Shown: one piece after another, positions 45,805 through 55,387 of the stretch | How positions within the stretch are numbered: the first letter of the stretch is position 1 | Layout of the letters: each line of letters opens with the position of its first letter | Assembly (NCBI RefSeq): GCF_002980555.1 | Contig: NZ_PVBT01000003.1 | Location: forward strand, 62,001-126,000 | Reading direction: 5' to 3' | From: Phyllobacterium myrsinacearum | GTDB lineage: Bacteria > Pseudomonadota > Alphaproteobacteria > Rhizobiales > Rhizobiaceae | Length of the DNA: 64,000 nucleotides | Translations under genes and position numbers: made by a program | Notes under the pieces: generated by a model | Database searches by the model: none | What the model was told of the DNA's origin: nothing | Seen by the model: only the letters and a program-made list of their open reading frames with translations

Positions 45805-46862
45805 CAGGCTTCCAGCGAGCCTGGCCGCGCCTGTTCGGAGCGCTTGGAGCCCAGGAGCTTGAGAAGGTCGTCGCCCCGGCGGGTGTAACGATGGCTGCGG
45901 CGCGTGAGGATGCGGCCTGCCTGCGGCGCTGTCAGCGTGATATCGCCGGAGGGATCGCCGGGAACGGTCACGACCGTGACAAGTTTTGCGCCCGCCGCAA
46001 CTTCGTCGCCAATGTTCACGTGGAACAGGATCATACCGCCCTGCGGCGCGCGGACCATTTCAACGTTTTCGAGCGGCGTAACCGGCCCCTTGAAATCAAC
46101 CGTCAGCGTGACGGCGGGATCGCTGACCACCCCGCGATGAACGAGGAAACGGTACAAGCCTTCCGCATCCGCCTTGCCGGTTGCGATATCGACATCGTTC
46201 AACCCGCGAAACTCGACCGTTGTGACCGCACGCCGCGTCATGTCGCGCTTGCCCTCCGGCAATTGCAGCACCGGATGGGCGCAGGCTTCCTCAAAGGCCG
46301 CATCGGCAGTGCTGTTCCAGGACAGGATCGCCGTTGACCCGAGCGCCGCGGCCAGATCGTACATCTCCGGCAGGAATGCCTGATGGATGTAGAGGTAGTT
46401 TTCGCTCTCGTCATCGCAGTGCAGATCGAGCACGATGTCGTGCGGCAAAGCAAGGCGCAGCAATTGCGCCTTCAACCGTTCAGCCAGGGATTTTGGACCA
46501 TCGAGCGGCACCAGTCCCGATGTGTCGAACGTATCAAGCAAAGGGAAAGAGCGATTGAAATTGCCGCTGGAAAAGAATTCGAAACGGCCGAGATGCTGAT
46601 GCGACAACCACTGGGCGGAACCAACCGGATTGGCCTGCGGAACAATGGTGATATCGCCGGCGATCCGGCCTTCCCTGCCGGCCTTTTCCAGCATTGGGAG
46701 GAGGAAATGCAGGGCTGCCTGTCCTGGCAGTTCCGAACCATGCAGCGAAGACTGCAGATAGGCGCTGACGGCCTTTTCATCCTTGCCGGCAAAACGCAGC
46801 ACACGCAGTTCGATATGATTGCCCGGCACATCGCCGGCCAGCTGAATCGTTTCCGTCTTCAT
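45804..46862 (-). CDS. Succinylglutamate desuccinylase/aspartoacylase family protein
   Basis: A 352-residue zinc-dependent deacylase or amidase of the AstE/AspA family. The zinc site is visible in SSLHGSELPGQAALHFL (His and Glu) and DLHCDDESE (His). The C-terminal third adds a beta-rich domain (RAPQGGMILFHVNIGDEVAAGAKLV) resembling biotinyl/lipoyl-like folds, as in N-acetyl-diaminobutyrate deacetylase relatives. It would free an amino acid or amine from an N-acyl form. ATG at 46862; a TTG one codon earlier is possible. It is coupled to the HAD gene. Confidence 0.87.
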   Translation of the reverse strand: MKTETIQLAGDVPGNHIELRVLRFAGKDEKAVSAYLQSSLHGSELPGQAALHFLLPMLEKAGREGRIAGDITIVPQANPVGSAQWLSHQHLGRFEFFSSGNFNRSFPLLDTFDTSGLVPLDGPKSLAERLKAQLLRLALPHDIVLDLHCDDESENYLYIHQAFLPEMYDLAAALGSTAILSWNSTADAAFEEACAHPVLQLPEGKRDMTRRAVTTVEFRGLNDVDIATGKADAEGLYRFLVHRGVVSDPAVTLTVDFKGPVTPLENVEMVRAPQGGMILFHVNIGDEVAAGAKLVTVVTVPGDPSGDITLTAPQAGRILTRRSHRYTRRGDDLLKLLGSKRSEQARPGSLEA

Positions 46863-46942
46863 CAATGCTTTTCCAGTTCCTCACTTCCGGCCCTGGAGTA
46901 GAGGCCGGACACCCATTCTGTTTGTTATCGGGCCACTATAGC

Positions 46943-48595
46943 CTATTTGCCGCGACGCTTCCTCAAGTGTGCGACAAGACCTTGCGTGGATGCGTCCTTG
47001 TCCTTTGGTTTTGCCTCGCCGGAGACGATCGGCAAAAGCTCCGTTGCCAGCTCCTTGCCAAGCTCGACACCCCATTGATCGAAGGCATTGATACCGAAAA
47101 GCTGGGCCTCGACAAAAACGCGGTGCTCGTAGAGCGCGATCAGGCGGCCCAGCGCATAGGGGTCGAGTTTGTCATAAACGATGGTGATCGACGGCCGGTT
47201 GCCCTTGAAAACGCGGTGCGGCGCAATGCGGTTCACTTCGGATTTCGGCAGGTTCTTTGCCGTGAGCTGCGCCTTGGCTTCCTCCAGCGTGCGGCCTTTC
47301 ATCAGGGCTTCTGACTGGGCCAGGCAATTGGCCAGCAGCATTTCGTGCTGGTTGTCGAGATGCGGCTCATGGCCCTTCGCCGCCACGATGAATTCGAGCG
47401 GGATCGTGTCCGTACCCTGATGCAGCAGCTGGAAGAATGCATGCTGGCCATTGGTGCCTGGTTCACCCCACACCACCGGACCGGTGGGACCGGAAACCGG
47501 CTTGCCGTCGACAGTGACACCCTTGCCGTTCGATTCCATGTCGAGTTGCTGCAGATAGGCCGGCAGGCGGGCCAGCCGCTGATCGTAAGGAATGACAGCG
47601 CGGCTGGTATAGCCTGAAATGGCGCGGTGCCAGTAACCGACCAGACCCAGCATCATCGGCAGGTTCCTGGAAAGCGCTGCCTTGCGGAAATGTTCGTCCA
47701 TCGCATGGGCACCATCAAGGAACCGGCCAAAGTTCTCCGGCCCGATGGCAATCATCAATGGCAGGCCGATAGCCGACCAGATGGAATAGCGGCCGCCGAC
47801 CCAATCCCAGAAACCGAAAATGCGATCCGCCGGGATGCCGAAAGCGTCGACCTTGTCGAGCGCTGTGGAAACGGCGGCAAAATGCTGTCCGACGGCCTTT
47901 TCGCCCAGCGCATCGGCAATCCATTTGCGTGCAGCCCGGGCATTGGTCATGGTCTCGATGGTGGTGAAGGTTTTCGAGGCGATGATGATCAGCGTCGTTG
48001 CCGGATCAAGGTCTTTCAGGGTATCGGCGATATGCGCGCCGTCGACGTTGGAGACGAAATGGGTCTTCGGCCCGTCGTGATAGGGGGACAGGGCGAGCGT
48101 CGCCATGGCCGGTCCAAGATCGGAGCCGCCAATGCCGATATTGACCACATCGGTGATCGGCTTGTTCTTGGAGCCCTTGATGGCGCCGGAGCGCAGGCCA
48201 TCCGCATAGGCGCCCATGCGCTTCAGCACGTCATTGACACCGGGCATCACGTCCACGCCATCGACCTTGACCGGCTTGTTGGAACGGTTGCGCAGCGCCA
48301 CGTGCAGGACAGCGCGGCCTTCCGTATTGTTGATTGGTTCGCCGGCAAACATCGCGTCGCGTCGGGCTTCGACATGGGCAATCTTTGCCAGATCGGCAAG
48401 AAGAGACAGCGTCTCGTCATTGACGAGGCATTTTGACCAGTCGAGGAGAAGATCGTCGAGACTGAGGGAATAGCGGGAGAAGCGTTTGGGATCTTCTGCA
48501 AAGGCCGCCCGCATGTTTTTCGGCGCGCCGCTTTTGAAGTGTGCTTTCAATGTCTGAACCGCACCACGCAGGTCGTTCGCTTTCACCGTCGCCAT
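46943..48595 (-). CDS. pgi: Glucose-6-phosphate isomerase
   Basis: A 550-residue enzyme interconverting glucose 6-phosphate and fructose 6-phosphate, normal for bacterial Pgi. The signature [14 protein letters not shown] and the second signature around [14 protein letters not shown] are clear. [10 protein letters not shown] near residue 155 binds the substrate phosphate. AGGAGAGAGAT precedes the ATG. The gene appears to be monocistronic and housekeeping. Confidence 0.97.
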   Translation of the reverse strand: MATVKANDLRGAVQTLKAHFKSGAPKNMRAAFAEDPKRFSRYSLSLDDLLLDWSKCLVNDETLSLLADLAKIAHVEARRDAMFAGEPINNTEGRAVLHVALRNRSNKPVKVDGVDVMPGVNDVLKRMGAYADGLRSGAIKGSKNKPITDVVNIGIGGSDLGPAMATLALSPYHDGPKTHFVSNVDGAHIADTLKDLDPATTLIIIASKTFTTIETMTNARAARKWIADALGEKAVGQHFAAVSTALDKVDAFGIPADRIFGFWDWVGGRYSIWSAIGLPLMIAIGPENFGRFLDGAHAMDEHFRKAALSRNLPMMLGLVGYWHRAISGYTSRAVIPYDQRLARLPAYLQQLDMESNGKGVTVDGKPVSGPTGPVVWGEPGTNGQHAFFQLLHQGTDTIPLEFIVAAKGHEPHLDNQHEMLLANCLAQSEALMKGRTLEEAKAQLTAKNLPKSEVNRIAPHRVFKGNRPSITIVYDKLDPYALGRLIALYEHRVFVEAQLFGINAFDQWGVELGKELATELLPIVSGEAKPKDKDASTQGLVAHLRKRRGK

Positions 48596-48724
48596 ATCTC
48601 TCTCCTGAAGTCACGCCTTGATCCCGGCAAGCAGAAACCTGCCACTGGAATCATTTTTTTTCAATCGATTTAGATCGTACGCTCATAAATCAGAATCTCT
48701 TCCGATTTAACATCAGGTAAGTCT

Positions 48725-48754
48725 GCGCCGCAAATCCGGGCGGAACTGCGGCGC
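48725..48754 (-). terminator. Possible terminator after the lipoprotein gene
   Basis: GCGCCGCA (48725-48732) is the exact inverse of TGCGGCGC (48747-48754), an 8-bp stem a few bases past the lipoprotein stop on the minus strand. There is no U-tract. Confidence 0.35.
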
Positions 48755-48760
48755 GAAAGT

Positions 48761-49030
48761 TTACGAGCCCTTGATGGCTGCGAGAACGTCGTCATACGCC
48801 TTGCAGGCGTCTTTCAGATCGGTCTGGCCCTGATACTTGGCGGCCAGTTCCTGCATCTTGGTAACGATTCCCTGGGCCTTGGACGGATCCTTGGTAACGA
48901 CCTGTTGAACGGCGGCGGTGATTTCACCGGCCTTTTTGGTCAGCTCTTCCTGGGTGCAGGTAGGGGCTTTGGAGCAACCGACGAGAGCGACAGCCAGCAG
49001 CGAAATGCCGGCGACCATTTTCAATTTCAT
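48761..49030 (-). CDS. Small predicted lipoprotein
   Basis: An 89-residue protein with a lipoprotein signal peptide: MKLKMVAGISLLAVALVGC, with the lipobox LVGC and acylation at Cys19. The mature part is about 70 residues, helical and charged, with two more cysteines (PTCTQ and DACKAY) that could form a disulfide. GGGAG lies 8 nt before the start. I do not recognise a characterised family. Residue 2 after the lipidated Cys is Ser, consistent with sorting to the outer membrane. Confidence 0.78.
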   Translation of the reverse strand: MKLKMVAGISLLAVALVGCSKAPTCTQEELTKKAGEITAAVQQVVTKDPSKAQGIVTKMQELAAKYQGQTDLKDACKAYDDVLAAIKGS

Positions 49031-49284
49031 GTGCAGTCTCCCTTGATGAGATGAGTGAGGTAGAAAAATACTTGGGTCAGTACTTTGTGGCCGTCATCCC
49101 TGCGGAATCACAAAGTCTTAATCCTGTTATTACACCGTTCCTGTCCGGTCCAGCGTCTTCATCGCCAGTATCATGATGTTTTGTGACAGGATTTAATACA
49201 TGGATAGGAAGAACGAATTTTTATAAATCATGGACAGATGAAGCCGTCTATCTTAGCTTTCTTCTTCCAGGGAGGCTTTGAAGA

Positions 49285-49728
49285 ATGGATATGACCGGCG
49301 AAGAACGCATTGCTGCGCCCCGCGAAGCAGTCTGGAAAGCATTGAACGATACGGACGTGTTGAAGGCCTGCATCCCCGGCTGCGAAAGCCTCGAACGGAT
49401 TTCCGATACGGAGCTGGAAGCGACGGTCGGTGTCAAACTCGGACCGGTCAAGGCCCGATTCAATGGCAAAGTCGAATTGAGCAATCTCAATCCTCCGCTG
49501 TCCTATACGATCACGGGCGAGGGCAAGGGCGGCATTGCCGGTTTTGCCAAGGGCGGAGCCGACGTTACCCTTACCGAGGAAGGCGGCGAGACCGTGCTCG
49601 CCTATTCCGTCAATGCCGATGTCGGCGGCAAGATCGCCCAGCTCGGCAGCCGCCTGATATCCTCTTCGGCCAAGAAACTCGCCACCCAGTTCTTCGAGAA
49701 GCTCGGTCAGGCCGCCGCCGGCAGCTGA
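49285..49728 (+). CDS. CoxG-like SRPBCC family protein
   Basis: A 147-residue START/SRPBCC-fold protein resembling CoxG, the membrane-anchoring subunit associated with CO dehydrogenases. Family motifs are APREAVWKALNDTDVLKACIPGCESL at the start and GGKIAQLGSRLI near the end. Real CoxG proteins sit in cox operons; here no molybdenum hydroxylase gene is near, so it probably has a separate lipid- or ligand-binding role. GGGAGG lies 9 nt upstream of the ATG. Confidence 0.85.
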   Translation: MDMTGEERIAAPREAVWKALNDTDVLKACIPGCESLERISDTELEATVGVKLGPVKARFNGKVELSNLNPPLSYTITGEGKGGIAGFAKGGADVTLTEEGGETVLAYSVNADVGGKIAQLGSRLISSSAKKLATQFFEKLGQAAAGS

Positions 49729-49852
49729 CACGCCGGACAATTCGACGGGCCTGTCGCATTTTCCATAAGCCATGGCGGAATGACGTTTGGGTCTGATACG
49801 ACGAAGCCGGATATCCTGCCTGGATCAATAGATTGTATTCAGGCTGGAATTC

Positions 49853-51466
49853 ATGCGCGTGTTTGATTTCATCATCGTCGGATCGGGCTCTGCCGGATCG
49901 GTTGTCGCCGAGCGCTTGTCGGCCAGCGGACGCCACACGGTTCTTGTGCTGGAAGCGGGAGGGACGGACCGGCGGTTCTTCGTGCAGATGCCGCTTGGTT
50001 ACGGCAAAACCTTCTACGACAAATCCGTCAACTGGATGTACAAGGCCGAAGCCGATCCGGGTCTTGGCGGCAATGCGGATTACTGGCCGCGCGGCAAGGT
50101 GCTGGGCGGTTCGAGTTCGATCAATGCCATGGTCTATATCCGGGGCGCGAAGGAGGATTTCGATGAATGGCGCGAGCGCGGCAATCCCGGCTGGGGCTAT
50201 GACGATGTGCTGCCGGTGTTTCAGGCGCTGGAAGACCATGATGGCCCCGCGAAAAGCCTTGGCCGCGGCGGGCCGTTGCACGTCACCGATTGCGCGCACC
50301 TGTTTCATCCGCTGGCCAATCAGATTCTGAAGGGCGCACAGGAGGCAGGCCTGCGCTACAACCCCGATTTCAACGGCGCCACACAGGAGGGCACAGGGCC
50401 ATTTCAGCTGACCACGAAAGGCGGCAGGCGCATGTCCGCCGCCAGAGCCTTTCTGCGCCCGGCGATGAAGCGCCGCAATGTGACGGTTCTGACCGGCGCG
50501 ATGGTGCAGCGGATTGTCTTTGAGGGCAAACGGGCCGCCGGCGTCGCGTTCACCCGCAACGGCCGGGCCGAGACGGTGATGGCCGGGCGCGAAGTGATCC
50601 TGTGCGGCGGTTCGGTCAATACACCGCAGCTGCTCGAACTTTCGGGCATTGGCGATGCGGCACGCCTGGCGCAGTTCGGCATTCCCCTTGTGCACGCCAA
50701 CAGCCAGGTAGGCGAGAATCTGCAGGACCATCTCGGCATCAATTATACCTACAGGGCCAATGTTGCCTCGCTCAACCAGGTGCTGCGTCCGTGGTGGGGG
50801 AAACTGCGTGTCGGTATCGAATATCTGCTGTTGCGGACGGGGCCGCTGTCGATCAGCCTGAATCAGGGTGGAGGTTTCTTCCGCACCGATCCTTCGCGCC
50901 AGCGTCCGAACATGCAGTTGTATTTCCAGGCCTTTTCGACTGTACGACCGGGGGAAGGCGAGCGCCCGATCCTGACACCGGATCCATGGCCGGGCTTTTC
51001 CATCGGCCTGTCCAATTGCCGTCCGACCAGCGTCGGGTCCATCCACATCCGCTCCGGCAATCCGCTTGACGCTCCGAAGATCGTTCCGAATGCGTTTTCG
51101 ACCGAGCACGATGTTGCCGAGATGCTGGATGCGGTGAAGTTCCTGCGGAAAATTGCTGCCGCACCGGCCCTGTCCAAGCTGATCGTCGAGGAATTGCTGC
51201 CCGGCCCGCAGTGCCGAAGCGACGGGGATCTCATTGCCGATTTCCGCCGCCGGAGCGGTACGGTCTATCACCCGGTTTCGACCTGCCGCATGGGACCGGA
51301 CCCGGCGGCATCGGTGGTCGACCCGCGCCTGCGGGTGCATGGCATCGAAGCACTGCGCGTCATCGACTGCTCCATCTTCCCCAATATCATATCGGGCAAC
51401 ACCAACGCCGCAGCCATGATGGTCGGCGCGAAAGGCGCAAGCCTTGTTTTGGACGAGCTGACCTAG
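49853..51466 (+). CDS. GMC family FAD oxidoreductase (choline dehydrogenase-like)
   Basis: A 537-residue glucose-methanol-choline oxidoreductase. The FAD motif DFIIVGSGSAGSVVAERLS is at residues 4-22, GKVLGGSSSINAMVYIRG is GMC signature 1, and the C-terminal YHPVSTCRMG and NTNAAAMM hold the catalytic histidine and asparagine region. It oxidises an alcohol to an aldehyde. It stands immediately before the pyrimidine operon, but the 228-bp gap contains the preT control region, so they are likely separate units. The substrate is unknown. Confidence 0.9.
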   Translation: MRVFDFIIVGSGSAGSVVAERLSASGRHTVLVLEAGGTDRRFFVQMPLGYGKTFYDKSVNWMYKAEADPGLGGNADYWPRGKVLGGSSSINAMVYIRGAKEDFDEWRERGNPGWGYDDVLPVFQALEDHDGPAKSLGRGGPLHVTDCAHLFHPLANQILKGAQEAGLRYNPDFNGATQEGTGPFQLTTKGGRRMSAARAFLRPAMKRRNVTVLTGAMVQRIVFEGKRAAGVAFTRNGRAETVMAGREVILCGGSVNTPQLLELSGIGDAARLAQFGIPLVHANSQVGENLQDHLGINYTYRANVASLNQVLRPWWGKLRVGIEYLLLRTGPLSISLNQGGGFFRTDPSRQRPNMQLYFQAFSTVRPGEGERPILTPDPWPGFSIGLSNCRPTSVGSIHIRSGNPLDAPKIVPNAFSTEHDVAEMLDAVKFLRKIAAAPALSKLIVEELLPGPQCRSDGDLIADFRRRSGTVYHPVSTCRMGPDPAASVVDPRLRVHGIEALRVIDCSIFPNIISGNTNAAAMMVGAKGASLVLDELT

Positions 51467-51548
51467 CCATTTCACCCGCTGCCTCTGCCAGATTTGCGTG
51501 GATATTCAGCCACGCAAACGAAACGAATATGACTCAATTTCATATTTA

Positions 51549-51584
51549 TTGACCGTTTGATAAAAAATTTGACCTTTTGAGAAA
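51549..51584. promoter_or_regulatory. Tandem RutR-like half-palindromes before preT
   Basis: TTGACCGTTTGATAAA at 51549 and TTGACCTTTTGAGAAA at 51569 repeat at 20 bp. Each matches the left arm and spacing of the E. coli RutR box TTGACCANNTGGTCAA, with three or four mismatches on the right. They lie in the AT-rich gap before preT, on one helix face. Confidence 0.5.
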
Positions 51585-51694
51585 ATCTGCCATTCTTTCC
51601 CTCAACAGGTGCCGGACAAACCGGCCCATCACCAAATTGCGGCACGCCCCAAGGGAACGGGATGTTGCAATTTCAGAAATGGAGAGGCGATTTC

Positions 51695-53152
51695 ATGGGA
51701 TCGATCGATTCTGGAATCCGTGATGTGAAGGCCGGGCGGCTTGAGTCCGACGCCTACATCGATGTTTTTTCCGATCTGCACCCGGCACTGACGCGGCATG
51801 AGGCGTTTGTCGAATCGGATCGCTGTTACTTCTGCTACGATGCCCCCTGCATGAATGCCTGCCCCACGGGCATCGATATTCCGCTGTTCATCCGCCAGAT
51901 TGCCGCCGACAATCCCACCGGCTCGGCGAAAACCATTCTTTCGGAAAACATTCTCGGCGGCATGTGTGCCCGCGTCTGCCCGACCGAAACCCTGTGCGAA
52001 CAGGCCTGCGTGCGCGAGACCGCTGAAGGCAAGCCGGTTAAAATCGGTCTTCTGCAGCGCTACGCCACCGATCACCTGATGGAAAAGGGCCAGCATCCCT
52101 TCAAGCGCGCCGAGCCGACGGGCAAGAGCGTCGCCGTGGTTGGTGCAGGCCCGGCCGGTCTTTCGGCAGCGCACCGCCTGGCCAAGCACGGTCACAACGT
52201 GACGATTTTCGAGGCCAGGCCGAAAGCCGGCGGCCTCAACGAATATGGCATTGCCGCCTATAAGAGTGTCGATAATTTTGCTCAGAAGGAACTCTATTTC
52301 ATTCTGAAAATCGGCGGCATCACCATCGAGAATGACAAGGCACTTGGCCGGGACATCAGCATCGACGCGCTGAAAGCCGGTTTTGATGCGGTTTTCCTCG
52401 GCATGGGATTGCCGGGTGTGAACGAGCTAGGCCTCGAAGGCGAGGATGCAGCCGGTTGCATCGACGCTGTCGACTACATCTCCGTATTGCGCCAGAGCGA
52501 GGACCTGTCGCAGATCGCTGTCGGGCGCGACGTCGTCGTCATCGGCGGCGGCATGACGGCCATCGACGTCGCCGTGCAGACCAAGTTGCTAGGCGCCGAG
52601 AATGTCATCATCGCCTACCGGCGCGGGCCGGAAAGCATGAACGCCAGCCCCTATGAGCAGGAACTGGCGCTGAAGACCGGGGTCATCATCCGCCACTGGT
52701 TGCAGCCGCGGGCGCTTACCCGCAACGCGTCGGGTGAAGTCTGCGGCATCACGCTGGACTATACCGCCATGGCCGACGGCAGGCTTGCCGCCACCGGCGA
52801 AAGCATCACCCTTGCCAGCGACCAGATTTTCAAGGCCATCGGCCAGACGCCGGCAGAGAGCATCCTTGCCGAAGCCGGGCTTGCCCTGTCGAAGGGGCGT
52901 ATCAGTGTCGACGACGACCGCCGCACCTCGATCCCCGGCATATGGGCTGGCGGCGATTGCATCGCCGGCGGCCAGGACCTGACCGTGGCCGCGGTGCAGG
53001 ACGGCAAGCTTGCCGCTGAATCCATCCACCGGTCACTGACGCAGCAGCCGGAGAAGGTCAGCGGCTTTGTCGAAGCCGTGATGGCGGAAAATCCGGACAG
53101 CGCATCGGCACCGGCACAGCACCCCACCCATCCAAGCCACATCGCTGGCTGA
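51695..53152 (+). CDS. preT: NAD-dependent dihydropyrimidine dehydrogenase subunit PreT
   Basis: A 485-residue flavin/Fe-S subunit that passes electrons from NAD(P)H to PreA for reduction of uracil and thymine. The N-terminal cysteine cluster is CYFCYDAPCMNACPTG, with a second CVRE/CARVCPTE set. The FAD motif VAVVGAGPAGLSAAHRLA is near residue 134 and the NAD motif VVVIGGGMTAIDVA near residue 278. GGAGAGG lies 7 nt before the ATG at 51695; the ATG at 51662 is less likely. It is 11 bp before preA. Confidence 0.94.
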   Translation: MGSIDSGIRDVKAGRLESDAYIDVFSDLHPALTRHEAFVESDRCYFCYDAPCMNACPTGIDIPLFIRQIAADNPTGSAKTILSENILGGMCARVCPTETLCEQACVRETAEGKPVKIGLLQRYATDHLMEKGQHPFKRAEPTGKSVAVVGAGPAGLSAAHRLAKHGHNVTIFEARPKAGGLNEYGIAAYKSVDNFAQKELYFILKIGGITIENDKALGRDISIDALKAGFDAVFLGMGLPGVNELGLEGEDAAGCIDAVDYISVLRQSEDLSQIAVGRDVVVIGGGMTAIDVAVQTKLLGAENVIIAYRRGPESMNASPYEQELALKTGVIIRHWLQPRALTRNASGEVCGITLDYTAMADGRLAATGESITLASDQIFKAIGQTPAESILAEAGLALSKGRISVDDDRRTSIPGIWAGGDCIAGGQDLTVAAVQDGKLAAESIHRSLTQQPEKVSGFVEAVMAENPDSASAPAQHPTHPSHIAG

Positions 53153-53163
53153 AGGAGATCGAC

Positions 53164-54474
53164 ATGGCTGATCTTTCATCGAATTTCCTCGGCATCAAAT
53201 CCCCCAACCCATTTTGGCTGGCCTCCGCGCCGCCGACAGACAAGGCCTACAATGTCGAGCGCGCCTTCAAGGCGGGCTGGGGCGGCGTCGTGTGGAAGAC
53301 ACTGGGCGAAGAGGGCCCGCCCGTCGTCAACGTCAATGGTCCGCGCTATGGCGCGATCCACGGTCCGGATCGGCGCTTGCTCGGCCTGAACAATATCGAA
53401 CTCATCACCGACCGTCCGCTGGAAGTGAACCTGCGTGAAATGACCGAGGTGAAGAAGAAGTGGCCGGACCGGGCGCTGATCGCCTCGATCATGGTGCCCT
53501 GCGAGGAGAACGCCTGGAAAGCCATCCTGCCGCTTGTCGAAGCTACCGGCGCAGACGGCATCGAGCTTAACTTCGGCTGCCCGCATGGCATGTCGGAACG
53601 CGGCATGGGCGCGGCCGTCGGTCAGGTGCCGGAATATATCGAGATGGTGGTGCGCTGGTGCAAGCAGTATACGCGCATGCCGGTCATCACCAAGCTGACG
53701 CCGAACATCACCGATATCCGCAAACCGGCACGCGCAGCAAAATCCGGCGGTACCGATGCCGTGTCGCTGATCAACACGATCAACTCCATCGTGTCGGTCG
53801 ATCTCGATACTTTCGCGCCCAATCCTTCGATTGACGGGCGCGGATCGCATGGCGGTTATTGCGGCCCGGCGGTCAAACCGATCGCGCTCAACATGGTGGC
53901 GGAAATTGCCCGCGATGCGGACACGCGCGGCCTGCCGATCTCCGGCATCGGCGGCATCACCACATGGCGCGATGCGGCGGAATTCATCGCGCTCGGTTGC
54001 GGCAATGTGCAGGTCTGCACGGCGGCCATGACCTACGGCTTCAAGGTCGTGCAGGAAATGATCGACGGGCTCTCCGACTGGATGGACTCGCGCGGCTTCA
54101 CATCCATCGAAGATTTCCGCGGCATGGCCGTGCCGAACGTCTCCGACTGGCAGTACCTCAATCTCAACTACATCACCAAGGCGCAGATCGACCAGGACCT
54201 GTGCATCAAATGCGGCCGCTGCCACATTGCCTGCGAAGACACATCGCACCAGGCCATCACGGCGATGGTGGATGGCGCCCGGCATTTCGAGGTGATCGAC
54301 GAGGAATGCGTCGGCTGCAATCTGTGTGTCAACGTCTGCCCGGTCGACAACTGCATCACCATGGTGCCGATGACCTCTGGGGTCGACCCGCGCACCAAGC
54401 TGCCGATCCAGCCGGACTACGCCAACTGGACCACCCATCCGAACAATCCGATGGCCAAGGCCGCTGCCGAATAA
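53164..54474 (+). CDS. preA: NAD-dependent dihydropyrimidine dehydrogenase subunit PreA
   Basis: A 436-residue catalytic subunit. The FMN-binding TIM barrel reduces pyrimidines at the active-site segment INTINSIVSVD, with GCPHGMSERGMGAAVGQ carrying the catalytic cysteine. The C-terminal ferredoxin-like domain has two 4Fe-4S motifs, CIKCGRCHIAC (about residue 346) and CVGCNLCVNVCPVDNC (about residue 381). With PreT it makes dihydrouracil and dihydrothymine, the first reductive step. A strong terminator follows, so preTA is a two-gene operon. Confidence 0.96.
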   Translation: MADLSSNFLGIKSPNPFWLASAPPTDKAYNVERAFKAGWGGVVWKTLGEEGPPVVNVNGPRYGAIHGPDRRLLGLNNIELITDRPLEVNLREMTEVKKKWPDRALIASIMVPCEENAWKAILPLVEATGADGIELNFGCPHGMSERGMGAAVGQVPEYIEMVVRWCKQYTRMPVITKLTPNITDIRKPARAAKSGGTDAVSLINTINSIVSVDLDTFAPNPSIDGRGSHGGYCGPAVKPIALNMVAEIARDADTRGLPISGIGGITTWRDAAEFIALGCGNVQVCTAAMTYGFKVVQEMIDGLSDWMDSRGFTSIEDFRGMAVPNVSDWQYLNLNYITKAQIDQDLCIKCGRCHIACEDTSHQAITAMVDGARHFEVIDEECVGCNLCVNVCPVDNCITMVPMTSGVDPRTKLPIQPDYANWTTHPNNPMAKAAAE

Positions 54475-54479
54475 CATTC

Positions 54480-54506
54480 AAAACCCGCCGTTAAGGCGGG
54501 TTTTTT
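54480..54506 (+). terminator. Intrinsic terminator after preA
   Basis: AAAACCCGCC pairs with GGCGGGTTTT around a GTTAA loop and ends in six T's. It starts 5 bp after the preA stop and faces the end of the converging decarboxylase gene. Confidence 0.95.
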
Positions 54507-54515
54507 GTCAGACCA

Positions 54516-55253
54516 TTATCCTTTCATATAATCGTACACGACTTCCCCGAGCCCGAGGGTCAGATCGGCAATGAAATGCGTTCCCGACAAGACCTCCAGC
54601 ACGGGCAGGCCCGCAACATTGGCCATGACGTGCGCATGAAGTTCAAGCGCTGCCGGTGCCGTCCAGGCACCCTTCAGATCGATATCCTGCAGGTGATACT
54701 CGACCAGTTCGCAGATGCGCGCGGTGCCGTCCACATGCGGAATGATCTTGATGAGGTAATTCGGCAGCAGCATTGATTTCAATACGGCCGCATGATCGGC
54801 CGGCTTGTGCTTGTAGCCCATGGTGCCCGTCGCACAAAGCACACTGCCGTAGTGCAGCGTGCCGAGGATGGTTTCTCCCTCATGGGAGATTTTCGGCTTG
54901 GCGAGTTTCTTGGGAAAGCCCCAGATCTCACGTCCGCCGGCAATCGGCGCATCATCGTCGAGATACATGGAATGGACGTAGACGCCCTCCTTGCCGTTGA
55001 ACCGCACCGGGATGACCTGACCGGATTCTGTGTAATCGCCAAAGCCGGTCGAATCCGGCATGCGGATGAACTCGAATTTGACAATGGGTTCGGCGATCTC
55101 AAGCGGTTCCGGTACCACCGCGCGCAGTGCTTCCGGATCGGTGCGATAGGTGATGACCACAAATTCGCGGTTGATGAAACGGTATGGACCCGGCGGATAG
55201 GACGGGTTGGTGAGCGGCATGGCGTAGGCGGAACGAACATCGGATATTTTCAC
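54516..55253 (-). CDS. adc: Acetoacetate decarboxylase family protein
   Basis: A 245-residue protein of the Adc family, normal in length. The Schiff-base lysine pair is in [12 protein letters not shown] (Lys113-Lys114 by this start), and arginine and glutamate residues around [15 protein letters not shown] are conserved. Adc turns acetoacetate into acetone and CO2; relatives decarboxylate or aldol-process other keto acids. It lies between preTA and rutR on the minus strand. The pyrimidine pathway makes malonate semialdehyde, a beta-oxo acid, so a role on that compound is possible inference. Confidence 0.9.
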   Translation of the reverse strand: MKISDVRSAYAMPLTNPSYPPGPYRFINREFVVITYRTDPEALRAVVPEPLEIAEPIVKFEFIRMPDSTGFGDYTESGQVIPVRFNGKEGVYVHSMYLDDDAPIAGGREIWGFPKKLAKPKISHEGETILGTLHYGSVLCATGTMGYKHKPADHAAVLKSMLLPNYLIKIIPHVDGTARICELVEYHLQDIDLKGAWTAPAALELHAHVMANVAGLPVLEVLSGTHFIADLTLGLGEVVYDYMKG

Positions 55254-55387
55254 GGGGGCATCTCCGGATGTCAGGGAAACTGGCTTTGATACAAGTCAGG
55301 CGCGGCAACGGATATTGCGGCGCAGCAGGACAATAGTGCAATGCACAATCCGCGTCTGTCAATTTCGCGTGAAGCAGGTGTTTTGTG

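Noticed and set aside
46886-46909. TCCGGCC/GGCCGGA hairpin between pgi and the AstE-like gene as a terminator
   Set aside because: The stem is short with a ten-base loop, it lacks a U-tract and lies close to the ribosome site of the next gene, so support is too thin.
49610-51475. Minus-strand open frame of 621 codons opposite the GMC oxidoreductase
   Set aside because: Arginine- and histidine-rich antisense translation with no domain pattern; the plus strand encodes a full GMC enzyme.
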